A DNA stretch of 13,386 nt from Dysgonomonas sp. (lineage in GTDB: Bacteria > Bacteroidota > Bacteroidia > Bacteroidales > Dysgonomonadaceae): positions 1 to 13,386 of the forward strand of contig JASLEN010000234.1 of assembly GCA_030151105.1 (NCBI GenBank). Direction: 5' to 3'. Position numbers and translations under genes: made by a program. Every line of letters starts with the position of its first letter. The first letter of the stretch is position 1. Below, in pieces: positions 6,284 through 13,386 of this stretch. The notes under the pieces were generated by a model. That model was given only the letters and a program-made list of their open reading frames with translations, did no database searches and was not told the DNA's origin.

Positions 6284-7327
6284 TTACTTCGTCAGTTCAA
6301 ATGTTGCCAACACCGCCTTATGATCGGTAGGCCACACACCTGTCCCTATTCTGAAAGGGTCTTGCGTGTTTTCCATGATCTCCTCATTGAAAGCAATTGA
6401 TTCTCGAGGTCCCCACACCACAGCATCCACCAACTTGAGTTTTGGCGATGGCGAATAGTGAATATAATCTACACGCTCACGTTCGTCACTCTTGGGTGCC
6501 CATGCAAGTCTCGAAATTGGAACTAACTTATTCTGAGAAGGAAAAGTAAAACCTGGATGAGTGACTGCATTAGGATACATCTCTCGATAAGCATCCTTAT
6601 AATTATTGCTATCTAGCATCTTGGTCACTGTCCAATCTACCACAATTCCACCATGATCAAACATATCTTTAGTATCCTCTTGCCAGTCTAAGAATGAAGG
6701 TTCGTTATAATCTCCACCTATCAGAACTATTCGTCTAGCCTCTCTATCTTTGTTTCCATGAGCTATAATTGCAGCCATACCATCGTCACGCTTCGACATC
6801 ACATTCAACATCAATATTGAATCCACATCTAGTAAACGAGGACGTTCCTTCCAAGTGCTGCCATCATATCCCAACACATCATAGTAGGCACAGTTACGAT
6901 AATCTAGGTGAGTGGTATATAGAGCAAACTCTTGCCCTTCAATCTCAACCAAAGCTCTATAAGCACTGCCTGCATCATTTTGGAGAGGATAGATTACAGT
7001 AGAGTCTTTTATCGGAAAACGAGTTAATATTCCAGAATCGTCACTATAAAATGAATAGAACACCTGTCCACTATCTTGCAGTGACTTGACAATTCTATCA
7101 CAGAATCGGGTATCCTTATAGTTTCTCACCTCACTCAAAAAGACAATATCAGCCTCTGCTTGCAATATTTGTGAAATGATTCCTTCATAGCCACCTTCTA
7201 CAGATGTACCTTCTTGCCAGATGTTGAATTGCAAGACATTAATTTTTGTAGGCTCTGCTATTTTGTTGCACGAGCCAAATACGATTAGTGCTAGCAATAT
7301 ACTTGCTAGGTATAAAAACTTTCTCAT
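6284..7327 (-). CDS. Endonuclease/exonuclease/phosphatase-fold lipoprotein
   Basis: A 347-residue lipoprotein. Residues 1-19 form a lipoprotein signal peptide with lipobox VFGSC, so Cys20 would be lipidated. The mature part is a complete EEP (DNase I-like) metal-dependent phosphoesterase fold: FNIW with Asn35, LSEV with Glu66 (metal ligand), THLD with His140, GGDYNEP with Asp206 and Asn208, RVDYIHY, and the C-terminal DHKAV with Asp335/His336. All catalytic positions are present, so an active enzyme is likely. Substrates in this superfamily range from nucleic acids to phospholipids and sugar or inositol phosphates, and the sequence does not tell which. The export signal places it in the cell envelope, which argues against a DNA-repair role. 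It stands alone, with a promoter box at 7361-7368, convergent with flavodoxin and divergent from the methyltransferase. Confidence 0.92.
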   Translation of the reverse strand: MRKFLYLASILLALIVFGSCNKIAEPTKINVLQFNIWQEGTSVEGGYEGIISQILQAEADIVFLSEVRNYKDTRFCDRIVKSLQDSGQVFYSFYSDDSGILTRFPIKDSTVIYPLQNDAGSAYRALVEIEGQEFALYTTHLDYRNCAYYDVLGYDGSTWKERPRLLDVDSILMLNVMSKRDDGMAAIIAHGNKDREARRIVLIGGDYNEPSFLDWQEDTKDMFDHGGIVVDWTVTKMLDSNNYKDAYREMYPNAVTHPGFTFPSQNKLVPISRLAWAPKSDERERVDYIHYSPSPKLKLVDAVVWGPRESIAFNEEIMENTQDPFRIGTGVWPTDHKAVLATFELTK

Positions 7328-7360
7328 AGTTTATGATTTTAATTTAAAGCTTAAATGTAG

Positions 7361-7368
7361 CAAAAATA
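7361..7368 (-). promoter_or_regulatory. Predicted -7 promoter box of the EEP lipoprotein gene
   Basis: The minus strand reads TATTTTTG, a full TAnnTTTG match, 33 bases before the ATG at 7327. Confidence 0.5.
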
Positions 7369-7441
7369 AATAGAACTCTATTTTCTAATTTGAGATATAA
7401 GCAGCTCTCTTCTTTTTATCTAAAATATAAATTTTAAAATG

Positions 7442-7449
7442 TATCTTTG
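7442..7449 (+). promoter_or_regulatory. Predicted -7 promoter box of the RlmD-like gene
   Basis: TATCTTTG is a full TAnnTTTG match, 23 bases before the ATG at 7473. It is back to back with the minus-strand box at 7361-7368, so the 145-base gap holds two divergent promoters. Confidence 0.55.
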
Positions 7450-7472
7450 CCCTCTCAACTGAAAACAACAAT

Positions 7473-8882
7473 ATGGCAAGAAAAATGAAAGCACTACCTA
7501 TCTACGAAAATGTAGAAATAGTGGATGTAGCTGCGGAAGGAAAGGCAATAGCACGAGTGGACGACCGAGTGGTATTTGTACCATTTGTAATACCTGGCGA
7601 TGTGGTAGATGTGCAACTAAGACGTAAACGCAAGAAATTTGCCGAAGGAAAAGTAATGCGTATTGTTGAAAAATCGCCAAACAGAGTAGAGGCACTATGC
7701 GAACACTTTGGTGTGTGTGGTGGCTGCAAGTGGCAAATTCTACCCTATGCAGATCAAATAAGATATAAAGAAAAACAGGTGGTAGACAACTTGACCCGAT
7801 TGGGCAAGATAGAACTACCTGAGATCTCACCTATTCTAGGATCTAAAAAAACAGAGTTTTATAGAAATAAATTAGAGTTTACCTTCTCCAACAAGAGATG
7901 GCTGACTGAAGAACAAATCGCATCTGGCGAAAGCTTTGACAACATGAATGGCTTAGGGTTTCATATTCCTGGCGCATTTGACAAAGTCTTAGATATCAAC
8001 AAGTGTTGGCTTCAAGATGATATCTCGAATCAAATAAGAAATTTTATCCGCCAATATTGTTTCAACAAAGGTTATACCTTCTTTGATTTAAGAAATAGAG
8101 GAGGCTTGATGCGTACCCTAGTTGTTCGCACATCATCAACGGGTGAACTGATGCTAATCGTTGTTTTCTACGATGACGAGAAAGAGCAACGAGATGATCT
8201 AATGAGTGCCATTGAAAAGGAATTTCCTCAAATAACATCTCTTCTCTACATTATCAATCAAAAAGCAAACGACACCATTGGCGACCAAGAGGTGCATACA
8301 TGGAGCGGCAAAGATCACATGTATGAAGAGATGGAAGGCTTGAAATTCAAAATAGGACCAAAATCTTTCTATCAAACAAATAGTGAGCAAGCGTACGAAT
8401 TGTACAAAATAACTCGTGACTTTGCGGGACTATCTGGAGACGAACTTGTTTATGACCTCTATACAGGTACAGGAACTATTGCAAACTTTGTGGCTCGTCA
8501 AGCTAAAAAAGTAGTAGGAATAGAATATGTTGAAGATGCCATTTCGGATGCTAAAGCAAACTCAGAATACAACAATATTAGTAATACGCTATTCTATGCT
8601 GGCGACATGAAGGATATCCTCACCCAAGAGTTTATCAATGAACATGGAAAACCAGACGTTATTATTACTGATCCACCTCGTGCTGGAATGCATGAAGATG
8701 TAGTCAATGTTATTCTTTTTGCAGCTCCAAAGCGTATTGTTTATGTTAGCTGCAATCCAGCTACACAAGCCAGAGACTTGAGTTTGATGGACGAAAAATA
8801 TAAGGTTGTAAAGGTTCAACCCGTAGATATGTTTCCTCACACTCATCACGTGGAGAATGTTGTTCTACTTGAGAGACGCTGA
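7473..8882 (+). CDS. rlmD: 23S rRNA (uracil-C5)-methyltransferase, RlmD/RumA type
   Basis: This 469-residue enzyme methylates C5 of a uracil in RNA using S-adenosylmethionine; family members in E. coli modify 23S rRNA U1939 (RlmD) or U747 (RlmC). Domains in order: an N-terminal TRAM RNA-binding domain (about residues 8-66), the iron-sulfur site Cys76, Cys82, Cys85 (CEHFGVCGGC) with Cys178 as fourth ligand, a central RNA-binding region, and a Rossmann methyltransferase domain. The last holds the SAM loop DLYTGTGTIA (about 330-339), the DPPRAGMH motif, the catalytic nucleophile Cys427 in SCNPAT, and the C-terminal HHVENVVLLERR with the general-base Glu. Nothing essential is missing. Assignment to position 1939 rather than another uracil is by general similarity, because many Bacteroidota carry more than one paralogue. 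It is a single-gene unit with its own promoter box. Confidence 0.92.
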   Translation: MARKMKALPIYENVEIVDVAAEGKAIARVDDRVVFVPFVIPGDVVDVQLRRKRKKFAEGKVMRIVEKSPNRVEALCEHFGVCGGCKWQILPYADQIRYKEKQVVDNLTRLGKIELPEISPILGSKKTEFYRNKLEFTFSNKRWLTEEQIASGESFDNMNGLGFHIPGAFDKVLDINKCWLQDDISNQIRNFIRQYCFNKGYTFFDLRNRGGLMRTLVVRTSSTGELMLIVVFYDDEKEQRDDLMSAIEKEFPQITSLLYIINQKANDTIGDQEVHTWSGKDHMYEEMEGLKFKIGPKSFYQTNSEQAYELYKITRDFAGLSGDELVYDLYTGTGTIANFVARQAKKVVGIEYVEDAISDAKANSEYNNISNTLFYAGDMKDILTQEFINEHGKPDVIITDPPRAGMHEDVVNVILFAAPKRIVYVSCNPATQARDLSLMDEKYKVVKVQPVDMFPHTHHVENVVLLERR

Positions 8883-8989
8883 ATATTGTCTAAACATTTG
8901 ATAATTAACCCATAGAAAAGTGCATTTATAATATTTTTCGATTCTTTAATTGTTTTTCTCAAAAGCTTTAAAATTCAGAAATATTGATA

Positions 8990-8997
8990 TACATTTG
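8990..8997 (+). promoter_or_regulatory. Predicted -7 promoter box of the small lipoprotein gene
   Basis: TACATTTG is a full TAnnTTTG match, 46 bases before the ATG at 9044. It rules out the earlier in-frame ATG at 8984, which would lie upstream of transcription. Confidence 0.6.
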
Positions 8998-9043
8998 CAC
9001 CCGATTTTTTATGGTTAAAACAAATTTTAAACAACAAACAAAA

Positions 9044-9406
9044 ATGAAAAAATTATTTCTTTCTCTTTGTGTAATCGCAGCAGTATCTTTCACTGCTTGT
9101 GGTGGTTCAGCTAAAACAGAATCTACAGAAACAGTAGCTACAGAAACAGTGGCAGCTCCAGCAGAAGAAGCTTCTACTGAAAATTCAGCATTTGACCAAT
9201 ATGTTGCGTTTGTTAAGAAAAACGCAGAGCTTGCTAAACAAGTAAAAGCTGGTGATATGACTGCAGCAACTGAGTCTGTAAAATATGCAGAAGAGTTTGC
9301 AAAATTCATGGAAGATAACAAAGATGCTATTGAAAACTTCTCTGAAGCTCAACTAGCAGAACTTGCAAAAATCGGTGAAGAAATTGCTGCTGATTTGGCG
9401 AAATAA
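9044..9406 (+). CDS. Small helical lipoprotein, 120 aa
   Basis: The start at 9044 gives a textbook lipoprotein signal, MKKLFLSLCVIAAVSFTAC, with Cys19 as lipidated residue. In-frame ATGs at 8984 and 9011 would add extra residues before the signal, and the former lies ahead of the promoter box. After Cys19 there is a flexible linker (GGSAKTEST), then a repeated TETVA-TETVA and an Ala/Pro/Glu stretch to about residue 45. The rest is an amphipathic, Ala/Glu/Lys-rich helical domain (FDQYVAFVKKNAELAKQV, then two or three more helices). The composition resembles small Bacteroidota lipoproteins of the DUF6591 kind, but I cannot confirm that family. No acidic cluster directly follows the Cys, so a surface-export signal is not evident and a periplasm-facing location is likely. 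It is monocistronic with a strong terminator. Function is unknown. Confidence 0.88.
   Translation: MKKLFLSLCVIAAVSFTACGGSAKTESTETVATETVAAPAEEASTENSAFDQYVAFVKKNAELAKQVKAGDMTAATESVKYAEEFAKFMEDNKDAIENFSEAQLAELAKIGEEIAADLAK
9123..9152 (+). repeat. Tandem 15-base repeat inside the lipoprotein linker
   Basis: Two copies of a 15-mer (9123-9137 and 9138-9152) differ at one base. They keep the frame and encode Thr-Glu-Thr-Val-Ala twice, just after the lipidation site. Such repeats can change copy number by slippage and so alter linker length. Confidence 0.7.
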
Positions 9407-9432
9407 GAAATAGAATAATCTATTCTAAAAAC

Positions 9433-9467
9433 AAAAACCGACTTCAAATGAATGAAGTCGGTTTTTT
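9433..9467. terminator. Bidirectional terminator between convergent genes
   Basis: A 14-bp perfect stem (AAAAACCGACTTCA with TGAAGTCGGTTTTT) has a 6-base loop. T-runs follow on the plus strand, and the matching A-run gives one on the minus strand. It sits 26 bases after the lipoprotein stop and 27 bases before the end of the MFS gene at 9495, so it can stop both transcripts. Confidence 0.92.
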
Positions 9468-9494
9468 ATTTTGAAGAGAAAACTATTCTAATAG

Positions 9495-10853
9495 TTATTC
9501 CTTTATATTGGGTTTTTCTAGTCCATAACCTTTCTTCTTATCTTCCAACTTCAACAAGAATGCCACACCAAGTGCCAATACTCCAAAGCCTGCAAAAATA
9601 ATCATGGGCAGAGTAAAATCGTATGTCGTTTTACCATCTATAGCTCCTGTGATACAATACTTATTCAATACCCATCCTATCAGAAGAGGCACACCACCCA
9701 GTCCAATATTTTGTGTCCAGAATATTAACCCGTAAGCCGTACCCAATTGATTTTGAGGAATAATCTTAGGTACAGAAGGCCACATTGCCGAAGGAACCAT
9801 AGCAAAAGCAACTCCTAAGAAGACCATCAAAGTAGCTGCAAACCACCACTCATTCAAAAATGGTTGAGCAAATAAGGCGTGAACTATGATAAGTAATAAG
9901 GCTCCCGCCATCATTATAGTAGCTCCTTTTCCTTTTCTATCGTAGATATAGCCAAAGGTGGGAGTAAGAATAATTGTACCAAAAGGAAGAATTGCAGGAA
10001 TCAAGCCTGCAAGATTTGGATCTACTCCATATTTGTTTGTCATCAATGGAGTTGCATATTTCAAGAATGGGAAAACAGCCGAATAGAATAAAACACAAAG
10101 AACAGCAATCAGCCAAAACCCTTTGTTGGATATAACTAACAGAATGTCTTTCACTTGGAAAGGTGCATCGTCGTCTTCTTTTTCCTCTCCAATAGAAGCA
10201 TCTAACTTCTTATCCATTACACAAAACACCAAGTAGCTAATCAGACCGATACACAGGGCTACCAATCCAATCAACATAGGAGCCGAAACACTGCCCAAAG
10301 CATTTGTCAACGGATTGGCTGTACTTAGTGCAAGTCCAGTTCCTAGTCGAGCTACTGCAACTTGAAGTCCCATTGCGAGAGCTATTTCGTACCCCTTGAA
10401 CCAACGAGCAATCACTTTTGTGACAGTAATACCTGCCATCTCTATGCCTAGACCAAAAATAGCGAAACCAATACAAGCTGTCAACACTTGAGTTTTCAAA
10501 CCAAACATTTCTCCAGCAAATGCATCTGGCTGAGATATTGCATAATATTTAATAGCACATCCCAAGATCATAAGGCTACTTGATACAATTCCCGTAAGGC
10601 GAACACCTATTTTATCCAATATCATTCCACCTATGATTAGCATAAACAACAATACGTTTATCCAAGCATAAGCACTATTGAACCAGCCAAACTCTTCAGC
10701 ATTCCATTCAAATTCTTTACCTAAAGTATCCATTAGAGGAGCCATCAGGTCGGTTATGAAATAACCACAGAACATCGTGAATGCCACAAAGGCAAGCACT
10801 GTCCATCGCATTGCTTTAGAGTCGTTTAGTCTCTTTCTTATTTTTTCAGTCAT
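9495..10853 (-). CDS. MFS transporter, MFSD1-like
   Basis: A 452-residue inner-membrane carrier with 12 predicted helices and a charged central loop (EEKEDDDAP, about residues 224-232) between the two six-helix halves. The MFS motif A between TM2 and TM3 is GGMILDKIGVR (75-85), and its counterpart in the second half is FGYIYDRKGKG. The segment QLGTAYGLIFWTQNIGLG (about 369-386) resembles the matching region of eukaryotic MFSD1, a lysosomal carrier reported to move dipeptides. That resemblance is from memory and not an alignment. If it holds, this could be a peptide or amino-acid exporter or uniporter; a generic organic-anion MFS role is the alternative. It diverges from the canonical POT transporter at 11013. 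Its promoter box at 10933-10940 leaves a fairly long leader of about 75 bases. Confidence 0.87.
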   Translation of the reverse strand: MTEKIRKRLNDSKAMRWTVLAFVAFTMFCGYFITDLMAPLMDTLGKEFEWNAEEFGWFNSAYAWINVLLFMLIIGGMILDKIGVRLTGIVSSSLMILGCAIKYYAISQPDAFAGEMFGLKTQVLTACIGFAIFGLGIEMAGITVTKVIARWFKGYEIALAMGLQVAVARLGTGLALSTANPLTNALGSVSAPMLIGLVALCIGLISYLVFCVMDKKLDASIGEEKEDDDAPFQVKDILLVISNKGFWLIAVLCVLFYSAVFPFLKYATPLMTNKYGVDPNLAGLIPAILPFGTIILTPTFGYIYDRKGKGATIMMAGALLLIIVHALFAQPFLNEWWFAATLMVFLGVAFAMVPSAMWPSVPKIIPQNQLGTAYGLIFWTQNIGLGGVPLLIGWVLNKYCITGAIDGKTTYDFTLPMIIFAGFGVLALGVAFLLKLEDKKKGYGLEKPNIKE

Positions 10854-10932
10854 AGTTTTAGTGTTATATATTTCAACTTACATTTTGCTTATTATGCGAG
10901 CCAAAAACTTATTTTTTGTTTTTAAACGGCTG

Positions 10933-10940
10933 CAAATTTA
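10933..10940 (-). promoter_or_regulatory. Predicted -7 promoter box of the MFS gene
   Basis: The minus strand reads TAAATTTG, matching TAnnTTTG, 79 bases before the ATG at 10853. A 12-bp perfect palindrome (10941-10952) lies directly upstream of it, within the -7/-33 spacer. Confidence 0.4.
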
Positions 10941-10952
10941 GATAATATTATC
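10941..10952. promoter_or_regulatory. Perfect palindrome, possible operator between divergent transporters
   Basis: GATAATATTATC is its own reverse complement. It lies between the divergent MFS and POT genes, touching the predicted MFS -7 box. Such placement would suit a repressor site, but the sequence is almost all A/T and could be chance. No second copy was noticed in this window. Confidence 0.2.
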
Positions 10953-11012
10953 GTATCTTGTGGCAATTTTACAAATTTATATGCTTGAATAGCAATTTTT
11001 GAACAAACAGTG

Positions 11013-12419
11013 ATGACAGAAAACATAGCAATAGAGGGACAAAAAAAACACCCAAAGGGTCTTTGGTTATTAGTATTTACAGAAGTATGGGAGCGTTTTT
11101 CCTATTTTGGCATGCGTGCCATTTTAGTGCTCTACCTCACCAAAACTTTGATAGAAGGCGGATTGGCAATTGACAAACAAGATGCTAGCTTGATATATGG
11201 TTTCTTCACTGGATTTGTCTATTTCACACCACTCATTGGAGGATGGTTGGCTGATAAAGTATTAGGTCAACGAATATCCATTACTATTGGAGCTACAACG
11301 ATGATGCTAGGGCAGCTCTGTCTTTTTGCTATCAATTCTCACTTTGGGATGTATTTGGGCCTGTTCCTTCTTATTATTGGGAACGGAATGTTTAAACCCA
11401 ATATTGCAACTATGGTAGGCAAGCTATATAAGGATGGCGATGCCAGACGCGATGCGGCTTTCACTTATTTCTATATGGGAGTAAATATTGGAGCATTATT
11501 CGCACCCATTCTTTTAGCGATGATTAGCGATGTATGGATGGCAACACCTACGGGAACATTCAATGAAGCAGGCGAACAAATAATGACTCATGGCTACAAA
11601 TATGCTTTCCTAGTAGCTGCCATCGGAATGTTTGTTGGGCAAATAGCTTACAATACATTAGGCAAAAAATATTTGGGAGATTTGGGGTTAAAAACTGAAA
11701 AATTAAAAGTTGATAAGAACTCAACTCAAAAATCAGATGCTCCACTAACTAAAGTTGAGAAAAATAGAATTACTGTTATTTTCATCTTTGTTCTTTTTGC
11801 CATTTTCTTTTGGGCAGGATTTGAGCAAGCAGGCTCGTCGCTCACTCTTTATACAGATAGCTATATCAATAGAACAATCAATCTGCCATTCTATGGAGAG
11901 TGGACAATCCCTACGGCATTTTTCCAATCAGTAAATCCATTTTTTGTCATCACACTTGCCCCACTCTATGCTTGGTTTTGGACCAGTAAGTTTGGGCGTA
12001 AATTTAGTGCTCCTCTGAAAATGGGAATAGGAATGGTGATACTTGGTGTTGGATTCTTCTTCATGCTTGGTGCTATTGCAGAACGTGGAGGAGACGTGCA
12101 AGACATTGCTATCAAAGCAAGTGTTTGGTGGCTAATACTTACATATCTTGTGCATACGATGGGTGAACTTTGTTTGTCTCCCGTTGGCCTATCAGTGGTG
12201 TCTAAATTAGCCCCTGTCAAACTAGCATCAGTCTTGATGGCTGTATGGATGCTTTCATCTTTCTTTGCCAATATTCTAGGAGGTTTCTTGGCTTCAACCG
12301 TAGAAGCATTGGGTGCTGGTAAGATATTCTTATATATATCTATCTTTGTGATTGTATGTGGTTTGATTCTCATATCCTTGAGCAAGAAGATAGTGGGCAT
12401 GATGCATGGAATAAAATAA
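11013..12419 (+). CDS. Proton-dependent di/tripeptide transporter (POT/PTR2 family, DtpT-like)
   Basis: A 468-residue canonical bacterial POT, an inner-membrane symporter that brings in di- and tripeptides with protons. The landmarks are all present: ExxERFSYFG in TM1 (Glu24, Glu27, Arg28), GGWLADKVLGQR between TM2 and TM3, GNGMFKPNIATMVG in TM4, the PTR2 signature YFYMGVNIGA in TM5, the TM7 proton-site Glu271 in EQAGSS, QSVNPFF in TM8 and GELCLSPVGLS with Glu385 in TM10. An in-frame GTG at 11010 immediately precedes ATG 11013; the ATG is preferred. A Lys-rich loop with the stretch KVDKNSTQKS (about residues 230-239) joins the two halves. The gene diverges from the MFS carrier and is followed after 10 bases by a small acidic gene, probably in one transcript. 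Dedicated peptide uptake fits an amino-acid-fermenting lifestyle. Confidence 0.95.
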   Translation: MTENIAIEGQKKHPKGLWLLVFTEVWERFSYFGMRAILVLYLTKTLIEGGLAIDKQDASLIYGFFTGFVYFTPLIGGWLADKVLGQRISITIGATTMMLGQLCLFAINSHFGMYLGLFLLIIGNGMFKPNIATMVGKLYKDGDARRDAAFTYFYMGVNIGALFAPILLAMISDVWMATPTGTFNEAGEQIMTHGYKYAFLVAAIGMFVGQIAYNTLGKKYLGDLGLKTEKLKVDKNSTQKSDAPLTKVEKNRITVIFIFVLFAIFFWAGFEQAGSSLTLYTDSYINRTINLPFYGEWTIPTAFFQSVNPFFVITLAPLYAWFWTSKFGRKFSAPLKMGIGMVILGVGFFFMLGAIAERGGDVQDIAIKASVWWLILTYLVHTMGELCLSPVGLSVVSKLAPVKLASVLMAVWMLSSFFANILGGFLASTVEALGAGKIFLYISIFVIVCGLILISLSKKIVGMMHGIK

Positions 12420-12429
12420 AAAACAGAAT

Positions 12430-12741
12430 ATGAAGAAAGACATTTGGATGGGCTTGGTAAATATCAGCCCATTAGCAGGCAATGATGAATTGGAGAAAGA
12501 TGTACAAGCATATACCTCGGTTCTTCTCTTTGCCAATGATGAAAAAGACTATGAACAAAAGGTAAAAGCCTATCTCGAAAACGAAAAATTTGCAACGCTC
12601 TCAATCGAAGAAATTGTGAACTATACCGAAATAGCAGACGAATACGAGTTTGATGAGGATATAGAAGAAGCTGTAGAGTTTTTAGAATCTACACAAAAAC
12701 CTCAAATGACTGTTCTACAGATTTACAATAAGGAAGATTAG
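12430..12741 (+). CDS. Hypothetical small acidic protein, 103 aa
   Basis: I do not recognise this family. The 103-residue product is soluble and strongly acidic, with no signal peptide or TM. It begins with a strand-like KDIWMGLVNISPL, then an alpha/beta pattern (AYTSVLLFANDEKDYEQKVK, a helix, FATLSIEEIVNYTEI). A Glu/Asp-rich helix follows (about residues 72-88, EFDEDIEEAVEFLE), and the chain ends TVLQIYNKED. The fold could be a small ferredoxin-like domain: a strand, helix, strand order is visible but not proven. The ATG lies 10 bases after the POT stop, so the two are likely co-transcribed. Whether it has anything to do with transport is unknown. Its stop codon falls in the loop of the terminator hairpin. 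Confidence 0.78.
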   Translation: MKKDIWMGLVNISPLAGNDELEKDVQAYTSVLLFANDEKDYEQKVKAYLENEKFATLSIEEIVNYTEIADEYEFDEDIEEAVEFLESTQKPQMTVLQIYNKED

Positions 12742-12759
12742 AAGTCTTCCTTATTTTTT
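12727..12759. terminator. Terminator overlapping the 3' end of the small acidic gene
   Basis: An 11-bp perfect stem, AATAAGGAAGA (12727-12737) with TCTTCCTTATT (12745-12755), has a 7-base loop and a T-run to 12759. The stop codon of the gene at 12430-12741 lies in the loop, and the run ends in the stop codon of the minus-strand gene. It serves the plus strand clearly; the minus strand has only a short T-stretch. Confidence 0.85.
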
Positions 12760-13386
12760 ATGTGATATTGAAGCGATAAGCAAAACTCACTATAAAGTAG
12801 TTATTGACCACATGTCGCCAGTAGTTGCTATAGTCGCTTCCGCTAATTGTATTTTCTTGTTTACGGAGGTCATTGAGTACATCGTAGAACTCGAACTTCA
12901 GCGTTCCTCGTTTTTCCTTCAAGAATAGTTTAGAAGCTGCCAAATTCCACATAGTCTCATCCTTTTTGACACCTTCTCCCAAGCCCATTTTATACGTAAA
13001 CTCAAGTGTACTTTCTATGGCAAAATCAAGAGGTAGCTTTACTTTCAATGAATTGGACAATCTATAATCAGTATTGTCTGAACGTTTCTTTTCAGCCAAA
13101 TTATTATGAGACAGACTATGACTGACATTGAAACTTAGATTAGCCTCCACCTTGTCCGAGTTGAGTCTAGCATATACAGAAGGCGATAGGGACACTCTAT
13201 TCTGAATATTTTTCTGAGCATTAATGAAGCCAATCGTTTTGCCATAATACACATTGAAATAGCCTCCTACATTTATTTTCTTATTCCTCAATGGAGTATT
13301 ATAAGTCACATAAGCATAAGCACTAGAGTTGCCATCCACGTTACGATAGGTATTGACAGTATTACTGTGCTCATCAACTGTTCTAT
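12758..13386 (-). CDS. Outer-membrane beta-barrel protein, C-terminal part (runs off the right edge)
   Basis: About 209 codons are visible. The frame stays open to base 13386, so the start lies outside; the GTG at 13339 is not a true start. The chain is a run of alternating polar/hydrophobic strands (SSAYAYVTYNTPLRNKKINV, VEANLSFNVSHSLSHNN, DFAIESTLEFTYKMGLG), typical of a beta-barrel. It closes with a strand ending in the barrel C-terminus signature FIVSFAYRFNIT, with aromatic residues at alternate positions. The segment FLKEKRGTLKFEFYDVLND is characteristic of the OMP_b-brl_3 / TonB-dependent-receptor-like barrels that are abundant in Bacteroidota and often have a carboxypeptidase-regulatory-like N-terminal domain. 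Plug, TonB box and signal peptide cannot be seen. It converges on the small acidic gene, with a 16-base gap that holds the end of the hairpin at 12727-12759. Confidence 0.85.
   Translation of the reverse strand, partial: RTVDEHSNTVNTYRNVDGNSSAYAYVTYNTPLRNKKINVGGYFNVYYGKTIGFINAQKNIQNRVSLSPSVYARLNSDKVEANLSFNVSHSLSHNNLAEKKRSDNTDYRLSNSLKVKLPLDFAIESTLEFTYKMGLGEGVKKDETMWNLAASKLFLKEKRGTLKFEFYDVLNDLRKQENTISGSDYSNYWRHVVNNYFIVSFAYRFNIT

Noticed and set aside
8984..9043. Longer N-terminus for the small lipoprotein (starts at 8984 or 9011)
   Set aside because: The TAnnTTTG box at 8990-8997 lies after the 8984 start, and both upstream starts would put extra residues before a textbook lipoprotein signal peptide.
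11010..11012. GTG start for the POT transporter
   Set aside because: It adds one residue directly before an ATG; the ATG at 11013 is the simpler start.
1..13386. Mobile element, phage, CRISPR or defence system
   Set aside because: No transposase, integrase, phage gene, repeat array or recognised defence gene is present; the only recombination trace is the short radical SAM relic.

Overview
The window looks like chromosome of a low-GC member of the Bacteroidota, most likely Bacteroidales. Four things point there: most genes have a TAnnTTTG box (the Bacteroidota -7 promoter element) upstream and A-rich leaders without a clear Shine-Dalgarno; lipoproteins carry short Bacteroidota-style signal peptides; the sensor kinase has an AHQLGTPLS-type H-box; and a C-terminal outer-membrane beta-barrel of the OMP_b-brl type closes the window. 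The genus cannot be read from this sequence alone. No tRNA, rRNA, CRISPR array, insertion sequence or integrase was found.

Layout. Bases 1-2205 (minus strand): a TIGR01212/YhcC-like radical SAM gene, a two-TM unknown protein, an unknown acidic protein, and the first 31 codons of sigma-54 (rpoN) running off the left edge. Bases 2379-5460 (plus): an orphan sensor histidine kinase coupled to a small DUF3592-like membrane protein, then a divergent POT-type transporter. Bases 5641-6141 (plus): flavodoxin. Bases 6284-7327 (minus): an endonuclease/exonuclease/phosphatase-fold lipoprotein. Bases 7473-8882 (plus): an RlmD-type rRNA uracil methyltransferase. Bases 9044-9406 (plus): a small helical lipoprotein. 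Bases 9495-10853 (minus): an MFS carrier resembling MFSD1, divergent from a canonical POT di/tripeptide transporter with a small acidic downstream gene (11013-12741, plus). Bases 12758-13386 (minus): the C-terminal part of an outer-membrane beta-barrel protein.

How the genes fit together. Two POT-family carriers and one MFSD1-like carrier suggest peptide uptake matters to this organism, but substrates are inferred from families. Most other genes are housekeeping (sigma-54, rRNA modification, flavodoxin) or envelope proteins with no shared pathway. Hairpin terminators close the transporter, flavodoxin, lipoprotein and right-hand transporter units; two of them sit between convergent genes.

Most unusual observation. 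A 57-base fragment at 632-688 encodes a second, diverged copy of the radical SAM protein's C-terminus (12 of 16 residues identical to the intact gene's last 16). The two-TM gene at 740-1267 lies exactly between the intact 3' end and this relic, and each copy is followed within 20 bases by the ATG of a different small gene. This looks like a scar of gene replacement or insertion at the 3' end of the radical SAM gene. I did not find a convincing complete novel system.
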